In this document: positions 1 to 13,765 of the stretch, in pieces
Numbering within the stretch: the stretch's first letter is position 1
How the letters are laid out: every line of letters starts with the position of its first letter
DNA from: Apteryx mantelli
Lineage: Eukaryota; Chordata; Aves; Apterygiformes; Apterygidae
DNA length: 64,000 nt
Assembly (NCBI RefSeq): GCF_036417845.1
Contig: NC_089985.1
Span: forward strand, 29,346,583 to 29,410,582
Reading direction: 5' to 3'
Made by a program: the position numbers and the translations under genes
Notes under the pieces: generated by a model
What the model saw: only the letters and a program-made list of their open reading frames with translations
The model's database searches: none
What the model was told of the DNA's origin: nothing

Positions 1-3000
1 TCTGATCTGGTAAAGAAAAGGATTTAGGGATGGCTTACTGAACACTGTATAATATTACTTAACTAAATGAGATTGTTTTATATGCTTGGTCTAGGATATC
101 AGAAATCTGTAGAAACTGTGGAAAGGGAAATAGCAGATGCTGAATGTGTCTACTAAAGTGCACAAGCCATTGTTAAGATTACTGTATGAAATATGTAGGG
201 CAGCAGAGTATTATCTGTGTGGCAAGAGTGATCGTTCAGAAAAAGAATACTTCTATAAACAAAGAACTTGTTGTGAAATGGGATTTATTCAGCTTTTTTT
301 GTAGGCACGAGCCCATGATTGCACAAAAGGTTGGTGTTGGTAAATACAGGAAGAAACAAACAAAGTAATGAAATATAATAGTTTTGCATCTCTGGCAAAA
401 AACAAAAGAGGAGGAGGAAATTGTAACATAAAGGGAGCTGGATGAATAGCTACTCAGGGGTTGGATGTGTTGTAGGATCCTAGCAAACTTAATTCAGTTG
501 GCTCCGGTTATCATAGAGAGGTTCCTGGGATTGCAAGGGAGTATAGTGGCAACTATAGATGTTCAGCTTTCTAAGACTGATGATGGTCTGTCTCTGCTGT
601 GGCAGCTACAGCTAAAAAGGCAAGCCTAAATTGGCCACAAGTTTATACAATATTGAGAAAGAACAGAGAAGTATGAAAACACTTTAATAATTTGCCTAGA
701 GGTCGAATCCAATTTGAAACATAAAGTCAGGCAGGCTTTCTCTTCCACCAGATACATGGGAAATTTCTACTGTATGCATGTACATGCAAGGATGTGCATA
801 TTTTGTAATATAGCACCAGAATTTATTACCACTGAAGGCAGTATATTCCTGTGTCGTAAACAGAACAAACATAATTTCATTGCAGACTAGAATTGTTAGG
901 GTTTTATATAATCAAACTATATTTAGGTTTCTTATGTATGCAGGAATTGGACAAATGATTGGAGTCAGAGCCCGCCTCATCCCCCAAATTTTTTGAAGTC
1001 ACCAATATTGTTTCACCTTGTACATACTATATTGAGTTAGTGAGATCACAGCATTACCTTGATATCAATATGACTGGCAATAATGAGGATTTGGAAGCAA
1101 TTTTGGAAAGGAAGAGTTTATTTTCCATAGAGTATTCAGATTATGCAGTTCATTCCAGTAGCTGTGAGGAGAAGGCAAGATGACAGTGAAGGCTAGGATT
1201 TCCTTTACTGTGGGAAAGGGAGGAATGAATGTTGAGTATTGATATTTGCAGTTGCTTTAGCATTAACTCTTTGAGTTATAAGACAGCTATTTTAAGTTTC
1301 TCTTCCTATAGGTTAAAAAAATTATTGTTGAAGTCCAGCTGATATGAGTTTGTTCCAATATTAAGGAAATGGATGATTAGAAATCCAAACAATATTTATT
1401 TCTGATGTTGCACCTTCTTCCTGGTTCCCATTGCCAGGTTTTCAATTTTACAGTAATATTTTCTGTGTAAATTCTCCCGCATTGCTATGTAAAAAATAAA
1501 AGAATCAGTGCTAAGCACCGAGGAAAAGACTGAATAATATTGACTGTGTATGGTACATTGTCAGACACCCTGACTGAAGGATAGAAGAAAATGCGTTTTG
1601 CTGATTTCTTAGAATAATCTTTAACAGATTATAATTTCTAAACTGATAGTATGCTTTCACTCTATGGTGTTTCCTATCTCATTATTAAAAAAAAAATTGT
1701 TTATTAGCTGATTGGTTTATCAATGACTAATGATAAATTAACATTTTTTGCATTTATTATAGCTTCAGAAGACGTGTGTGCAAGGATACTTTGTTGAAGT
1801 GGGCTAACTACTGTACTTCCACAGCAAGAAATTCAATTTCACATTTCACATTAGGAATTTAAGTAGCCCCGTCAAGTTAAGCATTACCAAAAGTGTTTTT
1901 GCTGTCCTGGGACATCGCCTGTGCTTAAGCCAAAGCTGGGCTTGTTTATCCTGCGTACAAAGGCCAAATTGGCTATCATAATGAGCCACTAAAATGCATA
2001 TTTTCAGTGGGCCAGCTGGTCCCAGGTAGCTTATTGGACTGTATAATTTATATTCCCCTGGCATAGCAGAGCCTGTTGCCCTCACAGGGAGGAGATTAAC
2101 TGCAAGGAGAGAACAGATGGTCTTTCCGCTCCTTACTGAGTGCGTTGTATCACAGAGAGGGTAGAGTTAATCCATGACTAGGGCTTGCTAGCCTGACTAG
2201 CCAGCGTCGCTGAAGCCTCCTGCAGGACAGCACTACTTGCTTCTCGGTTTATGCGGACCCCATACGGGCTCTCAGAAGGACAGGAGGGTTCGAGCTGCTT
2301 TGTGCCCATGTGTTTTCCCCATGGCTGACTTCCTGGAACTGCATTCCAGGGCTATGGTTCTGCTGGCAGAAGCTTTCATAAGCTAGCGACAAATCTGGCT
2401 TGCAGATTATACATCTGAATTTCTTCATGAACAGCCCAGTGCTGTGAAGGATAGGAATGGTTAGATTTTCAGTAGGGAAGATTACTTAAGTGTGAGTGGC
2501 GCGAAGAAGCAGATAAGGGTATATTTTTGCTGTAGCTCCCCAGTAGCTGCTTAAATTTGACATGTGGTATAGTGCATGTAATATTGTAGTTGTAGTAAGT
2601 AATTTGTAGGAGATAAAAATCAGAAAGAGTTACTCATATCCCTGAATGATTTCTGGCCCTATATCTCCTGCAAATGAAACATGTTGCCATAGGCATAGTT
2701 CAGCAGTTCTAAAATTTCAATAATATTTTTCTTTTTGAAATAGTAGGACAAAAATTATATCTCCACATATTTAGCAATTTATGAATCATTTTAGTTTGTG
2801 AGAATTTAGTAATGAACCTTATAGGTTTATCTCAGTTTAACTGTAACATAATATTTAAGCTTCATAGTTCCCTACTGACTCTTTTTTTTGTTTGTTTTTC
2901 TTCTATTGGTTGCTTAAGAGTCTGAACCATGACTACCCGCTGGAATAGAATAGGAATGAAGACTGCTTGCTGTAGGTCTAAATTTTATCTGGGGAATTGG

Positions 3001-4222
3001 AGCAGAACAGTCACTAACTGAAACTGCTCTGAATCTCAGCCATAGAGGACATAACCTCTGTTTCTTCCTTAGCTGTCAAATAGAGCGCCCTAGCTCCTTT
3101 TCCTTTGTGTGTGGTTTCTCTCTGATCCAGCTTTTACTAATAGATAATTTATTATGAAATATTCTGAGCTGACTTCTATCTTATTAGATGCTTAGGAGTT
3201 TTTCCATAAAAATACATGGTGTATCTATAAAATGGATAAATCTGCAGTGTGCTGTATTGTTTTTGAACTGAAAACTGTATGTGCACAAAAAATGTGATTA
3301 GATGGAAAAATTTCCTTAAAATAGAATATGTTGTCATGGCTTGCAAAACTAATGGCACTGCTGCATAATATGAGTCAGTATAGTAATATGCAGGTTTGTA
3401 AAGTAATTTAGGAAGGATTGGTGGAAATGCTGCTCTAGCTCCGTTAGGAAGACTTTACATGCCACAGATTCAAAGTTGGTTTAGGTCAGTAGTGGCTCTA
3501 AATATTTTACAGTAATATTCACTGTTCCTTAAGTGATGTGTGTTTGTCTATCTACTTACCAATGAGCTAACATCTGGGAAGCACCTTGAAAACAGCTATC
3601 CCCGTTGCCATTCCTGGGGATGCCTCCAGCAGCGCTGTTGATTTTTGAAAGGTTACGGAGAGGAATGTTTCCAGTTCGGTAACATGGCATGGAAAAAATT
3701 ATACTGGTGGTGTGTATGCTCTGCAAACAGAGGACTTCCATTACTGGTCAGAAAATTCCTTCTAATCATATTTGAGTATCTGGGTTTCATGAAAGCCTAA
3801 TTATTTCTCTAACACCATGAAAGAATATATGTGATTCATTTGCTAATTGCATGCCAAATTTGACTGTTCTTGAATTCATCTCATAATAAATACAAAGCAT
3901 TTAAAATTACAGTGCAGTTCTTAAAAGATTGTCTTTATCACTGTATTGAATTTTGTGTACACATATGTGGGTTTTATGGCTGGTAATAATAGATGCAAGA
4001 GATGTCTTAGAATAGTAGTGATTAGTAGTGTGACATAGAATTTTTTTTATGGTAGTATATCACCCAAGAAGTACTTAGTTGAATTTTTATGTATCCTAGA
4101 TAATTGTTTCTTACTGGTTTCTAATTGTTTCTTTCTTCTTTCCCTGGATGTAAAATGAGGTTTAATTAAAATAGCAGTTCTTTGTAACACCCATTGAGGC
4201 TGAACTTCAAGCAACAAAGGAG

Positions 4223-4238
4223 AAAAAAAAAAAAAAAA
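4223..4238. repeat. Poly-A tract (16 A)
   Basis: Uninterrupted A16 in the PIGK intron, with no recognisable element ahead of it. Confidence 0.9.
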
Positions 4239-7200
4239 GCTCATTTTATATGTAAATGATTATATTATATAAAATGCAGCTACTGAACAGGCCTGATCTC
4301 TGTGCAAGTGGTGTCTATGTCTGGCCTAGTATATGAGAAAGCTATAGAAACTATAGCTAATAGAGATATTGCTAGAAAGGAAATTCCACCTACTGAGTAC
4401 ATCTTTCAGTGTTCCAAATGAATATTCAACCTGCACATTGTAACAAACTGAAATCTCAGTAAAGCTAGTGTAATATAAATTGAAACAGGGATTAATTAAT
4501 ATATTAATGCATTTTTTGCCTACTGTGCTCATCTAGTAATCAGATTATTTTGCTAAATGTAATCAAAATTGTACAAAATAATTATATAATAAAGCTAACT
4601 TCACCAGAAATTTGAAAAGAAACAAAATTACTGAAATGAAATGAAGCAAATTGTAGAATATTATTTATTTTCACTGATAATTGTTCTTATAAAATAAAGG
4701 TATAATTTCAAGGTGTGCTTTTCAAACGAAATTAGAACCCCCTCCCCCCCCCCAACTGTTAATAGAAGAGGAGGAAATTGGGCAATCAATATAATCAGAA
4801 ATAATTGGTCTACAATTTACATGTTAGTCATCCACCCAAGTTAAAAAACAAATGTGTTTCTGGTTGCTGAATAAAAGTTGAAATGAAGGAAAAATTTCCT
4901 ATCTGTAATATGAAAAAACCTGAATTATCATTGTTGGGATAGATGGATATTGAATGCAACCCATCCCCAAACTACTGCAGAATCATTCTGAGTTGAGTAC
5001 ACATTCTATAGTGAGCGCGTCTGTAGCGCTCGGCTTCTCAAAATACCAAATGTGGGAACTGGGTGGATGCTGTAGCTGTGCAACCGGCTGGGTTTTGCAG
5101 GGCGTAGCAGTTGGTTTTGAGAAGCAGGCCAAGAGGGCAAGGCAGCAGAGATGGCAGTGGCAAAGTGGCAGAGACTGCGGAAGGGCTGGACTAGGGGAGC
5201 CAAGCCGGAGGGTGGCAGGGAGGGATGGGACAGCGTGCGGGGGAGCGGTTTTGGTCAAACCAAGCACAGCTCAACAGAGGGAGGGCAACAGGGTTAAGAA
5301 CTATGGTTTACTGGAGGGCATTTATTAAAATCCCACCCAGTGAAGTGGACTGAGCTGTCTCCAGCACAGCCTTGTCTGTATATATTCTAGATTCATGATA
5401 AGGGTCAGATTCAGATAACTCTACTCAAGTTGAGTAAAACTTTAGTTCAGGAATGTTACTTTTATACTTTGTTTAATGCATGAGGGTGTTAATCTAATGG
5501 CTTAGTGTGGATTTATATTTTTAATGCTCAGTCCTGTATGATGGGTGAATCTTGTATAGTTGTTTAAACTGCTCAGAGTTTGACTGCATCGCTGTATTTG
5601 AGTTACTTTTCATAAGATAGGAAACACCTTTCCTGAGTAGTTACCCTCTGGAGCAGAAGAGGCTGATACTGGCCTCTAGAAAACATCAGAAGAGCATCTC
5701 CTTTGCATTAATTCAAGGAAAAACAAAGCTTCAAGAAGAAACTGTGAGGAATTTAGGTCCAAACTTAAATATTTATGGAAAAATAGATTTAGAAATAGAA
5801 TATTACTGAAAAATGATTGGAAATGGCTCGAGCCTTAGCATGTACTTCATCTGTTTGTTGGTATATGTCGCCTGTTTCTTGCTGGTTATACACCACCTTG
5901 ATAGCAAACGACACTAATTTTAAGAAATATCTTAGTGACCAGAAGTGCATGGGGTTTTTTGTTTGTTGTTGTTGTTGTTGTTTTTAATGACAGGGAGACT
6001 TGAACAGCTTGATCAGTGGTAGTAGAGAAGTTAAGCACATTCAGCAGTTGCAGAAGGTCCCTCAGTTCTCATTTTGTTTAGTTCTGAGTCTTGCCTAATC
6101 CACACGAAACAGCAGTGATTAATTTTCATTCTTTCTTCAAAAAATTGCAATAGAGTTGCCACACAGGGTCTCTTGTTCATTAAACATTACTATTTTTACA
6201 AATTATTTTAACTTACATTTTCTGGTACATTAATTAGTATGTTTTATGTGAATAATGATCAGCTTAAAAGAAGGGAATGCCTGTTCTCAGACACTTAAAA
6301 AAACCAAAACAAAACCCTTCAATTGCTAGTTTTCAAAATTTATCAATACACAGTAGTTTTTCCAGTTACTACTGTGAAATAGCAGGATTGTCATCTAGTG
6401 CAGTATACAGCACCTTAGTCAAGGAACTATTGTTATAGAGTAGATAAGATTTAAAAAAAAAAAAAGTCACTGGGTTTGATGAAAACCTGCATGAACAGTG
6501 GGAAAAGAGCCAAAGTTACCATAGCAACCACTAGTGCTTTTGACAGAAGCTAAGCAAAAAGAGGAGAAATGTAACAGAAAATGAGAGCCATTTGATAAAG
6601 TATTACAAAATTAAATTTTAAGACAAACATGATTAATACTCAGCTTTTATCACTTAGTAACTCCTGGTCAGCTGCTGATTGTCTTTAAAACAAAAATATG
6701 AGGACCATTATTAATAAGGAAAGTTTTAATGATGGAGTCCCGTAGTCCCTTATTAAGGAGATATTTTCATTAATTTGGTGAAAACGGTGGTGAAAGTTAC
6801 ATGAGGATTTTTTCTTATTTTCTTCTCCCCAGATGGTTTTCTGAGTACTCAGCCTGTAGTACAGTCTCAGCCTAGATGGTAAAATAGGCTCTGAAAATGT
6901 CTTTCACAGCATAAACCGTACGTAGACCAGTTAATTAAAGCTTTCATAATAAAAGTGGTCCCGCAGTGGGAATACTGTGAGTTCTTTATGGGGTTATGTG
7001 TTAGATCAACTGACTACGTAATGCTCTTGAGTATGGCAGTAGCAAAGGCAGCTTTAAAAGGCTTCGACATGTAAATCCCAAGACAGGGCAGTGATGGTAA
7101 GCTTGTGTGGTGTGCCCCCCCCCCCCAAATGATTTAAAACAGATTTATATAAAATACTAGCCTGCATACAGTCAATTGCCTGTGTCTTTGTGCCTGAACT

Positions 7201-8669
7201 GCTGTTCCGATACGAGCAATTTCTTGAATTTAAAGGCTGTTCTTTGATTTTTGTCTCTTGAATGCAATTGGCATTCTGCAGTGATTTGCTTTTGGGTATT
7301 AACTCTAATGTTTAGCCTATATATCGCTTCACAGTTGGGCAGAATTAGATTTTATGTGAGTGAACATCAAATGTACATGTAATAAGATTGCAAGCATCAC
7401 TTCTTTTCTACTTCCTATACAACTCAAGTCTAAATTTGATCTTAGTCCTCATAGAGCAAAATGGTCCATGCTGGAATCTTAAGCGAATAAAAAAGCTATG
7501 AAAATGAAAAATACACATTAATATTCTACCCTAAGAGTGCTTTATATGAATATTGAAACAATCTAAAAGTTTGAGTACAAAAGAGAAACAAAAACCACTT
7601 TATCCTCTTCTTAAAATAAAACCTGAGTAGACATTAGCCGCTTCTGTCTCCACTTCAAAGGACTGTGTTAGTGTCTGCTTGGGTGCAGCATGCTTATCCT
7701 CTGATGTTTTAAAAATACGATTCTGTATCCTAGGCTGTACCATAGCCTGGGATTTTGCATATATATCAGTGCGGTTGTTGCTAATATCTGTTCTTCTGGA
7801 AAAAAAATAACATTGTTTCTGAAAAATCAGCCATTTTTCAGGACCGTTTTATAAAACGATAGGAAATTACAATGTTTCTCCTCTCATATAGAAGCATGTA
7901 GAGGAGTGAAACGTCTTGCATTATTCCCCCAAATTCTTCTGTGAACCCAAATGAAATATTTGTAGCGAGTTCCTTATTGTAAAGAGGGCACTGTATTTGG
8001 TGGTGGGTTGGCCTGAGAAGAGGACTTTTGCAGTGTGGCTGGTTTTCAAGCAGTAAGGCTTTGTCTTGGGGCAGTGCCTTATAAAGAGGCCCACGCATGA
8101 AGCACAAACTCTGGTGGAGGAACCAGGGTAAGAGCAGCAGTTCACATGCCTGTTCCTGCTCCAGTCAAACCTTGGGCAGGTAGCTGCTGCTCCCTGATGA
8201 GCCCCGTTTTGTGAAGACAGAGCGCTCTGTGCAGCGTGCCTGCTCTGCCTGAGGTTTGATCCGAAAGGCCTTTAGAAATCTTCCGGATCTCAGTATGAGG
8301 CCTTGTTATCACATAACACAATCTGTTCAGACTGTTGGGTTTTATGCGATATACTCCAACAGGGAGCTGTCAACGTGTACTTCAAGTTGGAAACTCATAA
8401 ATGCTGTATTGCAAAATAGTTTTCTGTGGCATCTCTGTTAAGTTCTTCTTGAGCTTGTTTAATGCAAGCAGAATAAGAGTTGTTTTCTATCATTGTTTTA
8501 TTTTTTCTTTTGTACTACATTTTTATAGATGTGTGAAAATGTGTGTAGTGCTGTTAGTGGCTCTTGCAGTCATTAAACATTACACATGTGAGAAAATACG
8601 GTCTCTCAGGGATGTCACGGAGTGGGAACCTGACTGAACTCCGACAATTGCAGTAGAGGCGACTAAGCT

Positions 8670-8684
8670 CCACTAGGTGGTGCC
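8670..8684 (+). promoter_or_regulatory. CTCF-like core motif (candidate)
   Basis: CCACTAGGTGGTGCC matches the CTCF core CCASYAGRKGGCRS at all but one important position (T for C after GG). Occupancy cannot be told from sequence. Confidence 0.35.
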
Positions 8685-10600
8685 AGCAAATAAATCACCT
8701 TGCAAAATATTTCCAGATTTAATGAATATGGGGAAAGTGTGTCTTTCACTAAATTAGAACTGTCTTCAGTTTTCCATTGTGATTATGTACATTAGTTATT
8801 CGAATTTAACTCTTAACCCTATGTCTTAAGCTGTTTTTTTTACAGACAAGAAAAAAGTGCATTCTGTTTTGTGCATAGACTTGCATATCTGCCTTTCCGA
8901 CAGCTTAAGCTGGTGTAATGATGTATCTATAGCTGAGGTGGTGTCTCGAAGAGGAAGCAGCAGAGAACTTCCCTGTGTTTCACAGTGCTATCAGAGGTGG
9001 TTGCTGTGAAATAATATCCTTCCTAGGGGCTTAAGAAGGCAATTTTTGACTTATCTTCTGCTTGGAGAATTCTCTCTCAGGATCCCTCTAATGGTTCATC
9101 ATCTGCCAATTTCACACAATTACGAGAGAAAGAGATTTCAGACAGTAAATTACGATAGTGTGCAGTCAATTTATTGTGCTGGTAGAAGTGGAGTGAATAA
9201 GATTCCAATAGAAAGTCATTTTAGAAATACAATGTATATAATATAATGTATATTTTTGGTTTGTAGGAGTTAATGTACTCTGTCTAATAGATCAATGATT
9301 CTATTTTGTTTTATTTAAAAAAAAAAAAAAACCAAACCCCCACCCTGGAAACACTCCTTCATTGTACTCCTGGAGGTGATTATAATATAACATAATCCAT
9401 TTTGTGTTGCACCGGCTATACCATTATGTTGAATTCAGATTACATAATCCCTCCCTATAACTCATTCTTCTACTAGTTTTTGTTTTCCTCATGCTTTTCC
9501 TTCAAAAGACCTGTTGTAGAGTGATGGCTTTATTAAAGATACACTGGCTAATACTCGGTCAACATCCTTTTTATAGCCACAAATCCTCAGCAGCAAAAAC
9601 TTTTAAACGAAGGAAAAAAACATTCTTCAGAGAAGCAGAAATTCCTGGGGCCTTCCACGTATGGGGAGCCATCAGCACTGTTATTTTCTTGTCATAAATC
9701 GTATCTTACCAGAGCATGTTTGGTTTCCTGATGGATCCCAGGTTGCTAACTCTTTGGAGAGGGCGATGGCATTGTGGCTCTGCTGTGACACTGAGGCACC
9801 CCTGCCTGTGCTCAAGGGCGAGTGCTGCAGTGAAAATGTTGTAGGCTGCTTAGCAGTCAGCTTGAGATGGCAGGTGCTCTTCTGTATTGCTCTTTCCCCC
9901 ACTACATCTCTCCGTCAAGCCTTTCTCTCTCAAAGAATACAGTGCATCAGTAAATACTATATTATCATGTTTCAGTCGAGGGCTCTGCAATAAGACAATG
10001 ACTGCAGTCACTAAGCAGCTCTCTAGTGAAAGTTCAGTACTTTAAAGTACAGTATATTTACTGAAATGGAAATTTTTCATTTCAAAGTGACTTATCATAT
10101 ATTCATTGGTGGGGATGGGTGTGTTTGCCGCATTCATCCTAGCCTTCATAAATGCAGTGGAAGCAGTTTTGTTTTCTTTAGGATATAAGGCAGGGAGACA
10201 TTAAAGCATGAAAAGTAAACCCAGCAATAATTAGCATAAAACACTGCATGTACAGTCTGTGCCCATGAAATCTCAATTGACCAAGTGCATACACTAACCA
10301 CAAATAGTCAGTGCCTATTCTGAGTTTTACACTAAGGTCTTGGTAGAATATATAGTCTCCATAGGGTAGATGTAGAAAAATTGCTGCAGAGGTATTGTTC
10401 TTAAAGTGCAGAAAGACAGTATTCTTAATCTTCCTGGGTAGCAGACCAGCATATTCAATTGCTGCCATACACTTTTGGGTACCACTTACTCCAAAATCAG
10501 AGTAGAATTTGATATTTATGTTATGATGTGAGTATAAGGGCTTTTCAGTATGCATGTTAAAGCCCTTTGGTGTTGCTGCTGGAAAAAATTGGTGCCTACT

Positions 10601-10690
10601 GTTTTGTTTTTTTTAGTTATATTGCAATAGTGTTTGGGCGTCCCAGTCATGGATGAGGATCCACTGTAGCTAAGCTGTGAACATATGCAA
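10601..10690 (-). repeat. 3' tail of an ancient amniote dispersed repeat
   Basis: On the - strand the order is a 'cagcttagctacagtggatc' block, 'ctcatccatgactgggacgc', 'ccaaacactattgcaatata', then an A-rich tail. This follows a widespread amniote repeat end I remember as 'gcctagcacaatggggtcct', '(g)tccatgactggggctcc', 'taggcgctac..gtaataca' plus an A-rich tail. I am fairly sure of the resemblance but not of the family name. Confidence 0.5.
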
Positions 10691-13600
10691 GAAAGATACC
10701 CACCTGCCACCGCAGTGCTTACATTCAAAGTAGTCTAATGATTTTGTTAACAGATATGCTGAACATTCAGGGAAAAATGAGAGAGGAAACCACTAATTTA
10801 GAAATCAAGTCTGTTTTGCACAAAGCATTTAAAATACAAAGTTAAAAGATGCAGGAGAGAATGTAAACTCTTCACTTGACTTCCATATATTTGATAATAT
10901 GTAGCATGCAAAACTGTAGAAAGAAAATACTTAGATATTACTTGTCTTTGTGCTTCTTCATTTTGCATTTTTTCTTTAACGTATTATTGTGCGATTAGCG
11001 TTGTTCCATTGTTTCTGTAACTGTTAGTTATTCCTTATGAAGGTTGTAAAAGAGAAACCTGGACTCATCTGTACTAAAAGAACCAAAAAACTTTTAATTC
11101 TTATCTCAATTTCATACTTGCCTCTTTATGTATATGTGTACACATATATAGAGTTATGAAGCAGCTTAGCTGCACTGAAGCATTTGTTCTTGTGCATAAG
11201 GTCTGTTGAGAGCCTAAAGATTTAAAATGGGCATTGTGATGTTTTCTGCTTTACACAGTCTGTTGCCAGTAGTATCTACTGATAATGTATACTTAATATT
11301 CAGATTTACTGATATAATGCTCTGTAGGTTGTAAACATTAGCAAGAAGAAATTGTTGTTAGGTAATGGAAGAACCTACCACTGGAAAAAGATAAAAACTG
11401 AGGTTATTTTAATAGTTTTGAGTCTTAGTTAAGTTTCCAAATATTTTTCATATAAGCCATTACATTCATCTCCAAAAGAAAGAAAAAACACAAATAATCC
11501 TCTGACAAAAGTCTCAAGAGTCTGGGTTTTTTTCTTTGTTTTGTTTTTGTTTTGGAAAGCAAAATCAGATCACCCATTTGACGTATATGCCCAGTTGTCT
11601 TTGGACGGTATTAGAAAGGCATAGTCAACTTAAGCTTGGGTATTTTCTGATTGAATACTGAAGGCTTAATTTTAAAAGTTAAAGTTCTATGTTAAAATAA
11701 TTATTAACATTAGTCTTTGTTAAACATTTTCATTAGCATAATAATTCTGCTAATGGGCAAATTCTTTTTACCATAGGCAAGGTCCCACTCATGTAGGCGT
11801 TCTTGAAAAATGTGTGTTTTAATTTTGCAGGAACTTAATGTTTCATGCAAGTAGCTTTTGTTTTATTATTTCATAATGAAAATCTTGCTGATTACTTAAA
11901 CATTGCTTAATATTTACAATATTGATGATTAAGATGTTGCAGGATTTTTATATATTAGAATTCATATCAACGTATATGTGGAAATAAACTGAAATTTCTT
12001 AGAAAAGCTCTTTGATATTAAATGTTTTAGCTCTTTAGTCTTGCCAGATAAAACACTTCTGAGAGGTGACTGTGAGAGGGAAAGATGGGGAAGGACATGC
12101 CTGTGGCCCACTCAGAGCTGCTTCTCTTCCTGCCTTAGCTTTGTCTCTTGGAGACTGGCCAGAAAAGGGAAGTTCATAGCTTGTGGCATGCTCAGAGCTA
12201 CTGCATCTGTCTCTTCCCAGCAAGAGGAGAGTGAGCTAATCGCAAACCTGGACTTGGGAGGTGTCTGAGATACCAGATTTCAGGTCAGGTACTTGGATTA
12301 GAAATCACCTTGGAACATTAGAAATCTTGGTTGTCCAGTTTACTGTCTGGCTTTGGAGCCAGGCATAGCTTGCAAATCCAGGCATATCTCCTCTACAGCT
12401 ATAGCTGACAGATGCTGGAACTGCTACAGCACTGAATTGAGTGGAAGGAGATAGTGTCCCTAGTGCTCAGATCTACTGCCTTGCCTGGACAGGCAGGGGA
12501 ATCCCTGAGTTTGTATGCCTGTTGGCAGGTTGGCAAGTAATGTGCCAAGTATTGACCCAGGAAAAATATGAATTGCTGCTGCTTATATTCCTGAGAGCAG
12601 GCACAGAAGTGGTTCTGGCCTAAAAGCAGTGAACTTCGGATTATTTCTGGTCTAACTGCAGTCACTGAACTGAAAAAAGGGCTATGTGGGTGATATCAAT
12701 TGTCTGTGGTAAACAGTAGATGAGTCCTTTCTGGCCCCAGTACTATGAAATAAGTGAGGGTAGAAATGCCGACCATAAAATACCAATATGAAGAGAAAGG
12801 GTGACTGCTCTTCAGAGTGACATGTTAGTCGGTTCATTGTTCAACAGCAGCACTCAGTAGCCTGCAGTACTTTGGCCTCAGAGAATATAATCTAGCTAAG
12901 TGTTTGGATTTGAGCTTGAGGTTTGGTCTGCCATTTAAAAAAAAACACAACCAAATTCCAACAAAAAGTACACAAGTCACAGAAAATCACAGTTTAGGAC
13001 ATTAGACTGAGAAAAGCTTAAGAGCTATATACATTCTGTGCAGCTAAAATGTGAAGAAAAGCCCTCCTAAAGTGGCTAACAATCCAATGTTATATAAGTA
13101 CATGTACTGGCAGGAGAAATCTTTAGATCTTTTAAAGCGTTTACTGCTGGATGTTGGTTGATACAGAACGCTGCTCAGTTCAGTCTGCCATCACCTCTCT
13201 TATGACTCTTATAATTGGCTACAGAGAGAAACAAAGGAATAAACACAGTACTCGTGAAAGAAGGGAAAGGGTTTGGTTAAGTTTTGTACCGTATTATTTT
13301 GCAGTCCTTGGTGTATCTTCATTGTCTGCTTTATACAAATATGTTATCAATGATGATGTATCCAAAAAGATCAAATGCAACATTTAGTGTACAGGGGAGA
13401 CTTGCTCAGTAAACCACTTCTTCAAAACACAGAACTGTCATTTTTAAGATTAATTTTCAAAGTGCCCAGGATACAGCATGTTTCTTTCCACACTTTATCC
13501 GTTATTGGTACAAATATATGCTTTTCTATACACTTGTAGAAAGAAGTTCATGGTGTCTACCATTTTCTTCTTGTTACTTCCTATCAATAGAGGCTGGAAG

Positions 13601-13765
13601 CTGACAGACTGAGTAGCAACCTCTCCTGGAGCCAGTAGTGGACACCAGGTTGAATATGAACAAACCGTGTGCTGTCATCATCAGTAAGGCAAAGTGTTTA
13701 CTGAGCTACCCGAGAAGGAGTATGGCTAGCAGATTGAGGGATATTGCTATTATTTCTCTTTAATC

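Noticed and set aside
701..720. tRNA B-box-like GGTCGAATCC
   Set aside because: One base short of the consensus and no A box or cloverleaf in the flanking 80 bases.
4738..4753. C-runs here and at 7115-7126 and 58241-58249
   Set aside because: Simple homopolymers with no sign of a shared element. Possibly error-prone in sequencing, but not a biological signal.
4954..5328. Overlapping frames of 124 (+) and 94 (-) codons
   Set aside because: Both strands are open because the patch is GC-rich. No splice borders, no domain, low-complexity composition.
10178..10555. 125-codon frame on the - strand
   Set aside because: No similarity recognised and no supporting splice or promoter context. Next to an old repeat tail, so possibly repeat-derived.
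12101..12215. Imperfect direct repeat around CTCAGAGCT
   Set aside because: Similarity between the two halves is short and patchy. Not enough to call a duplication.
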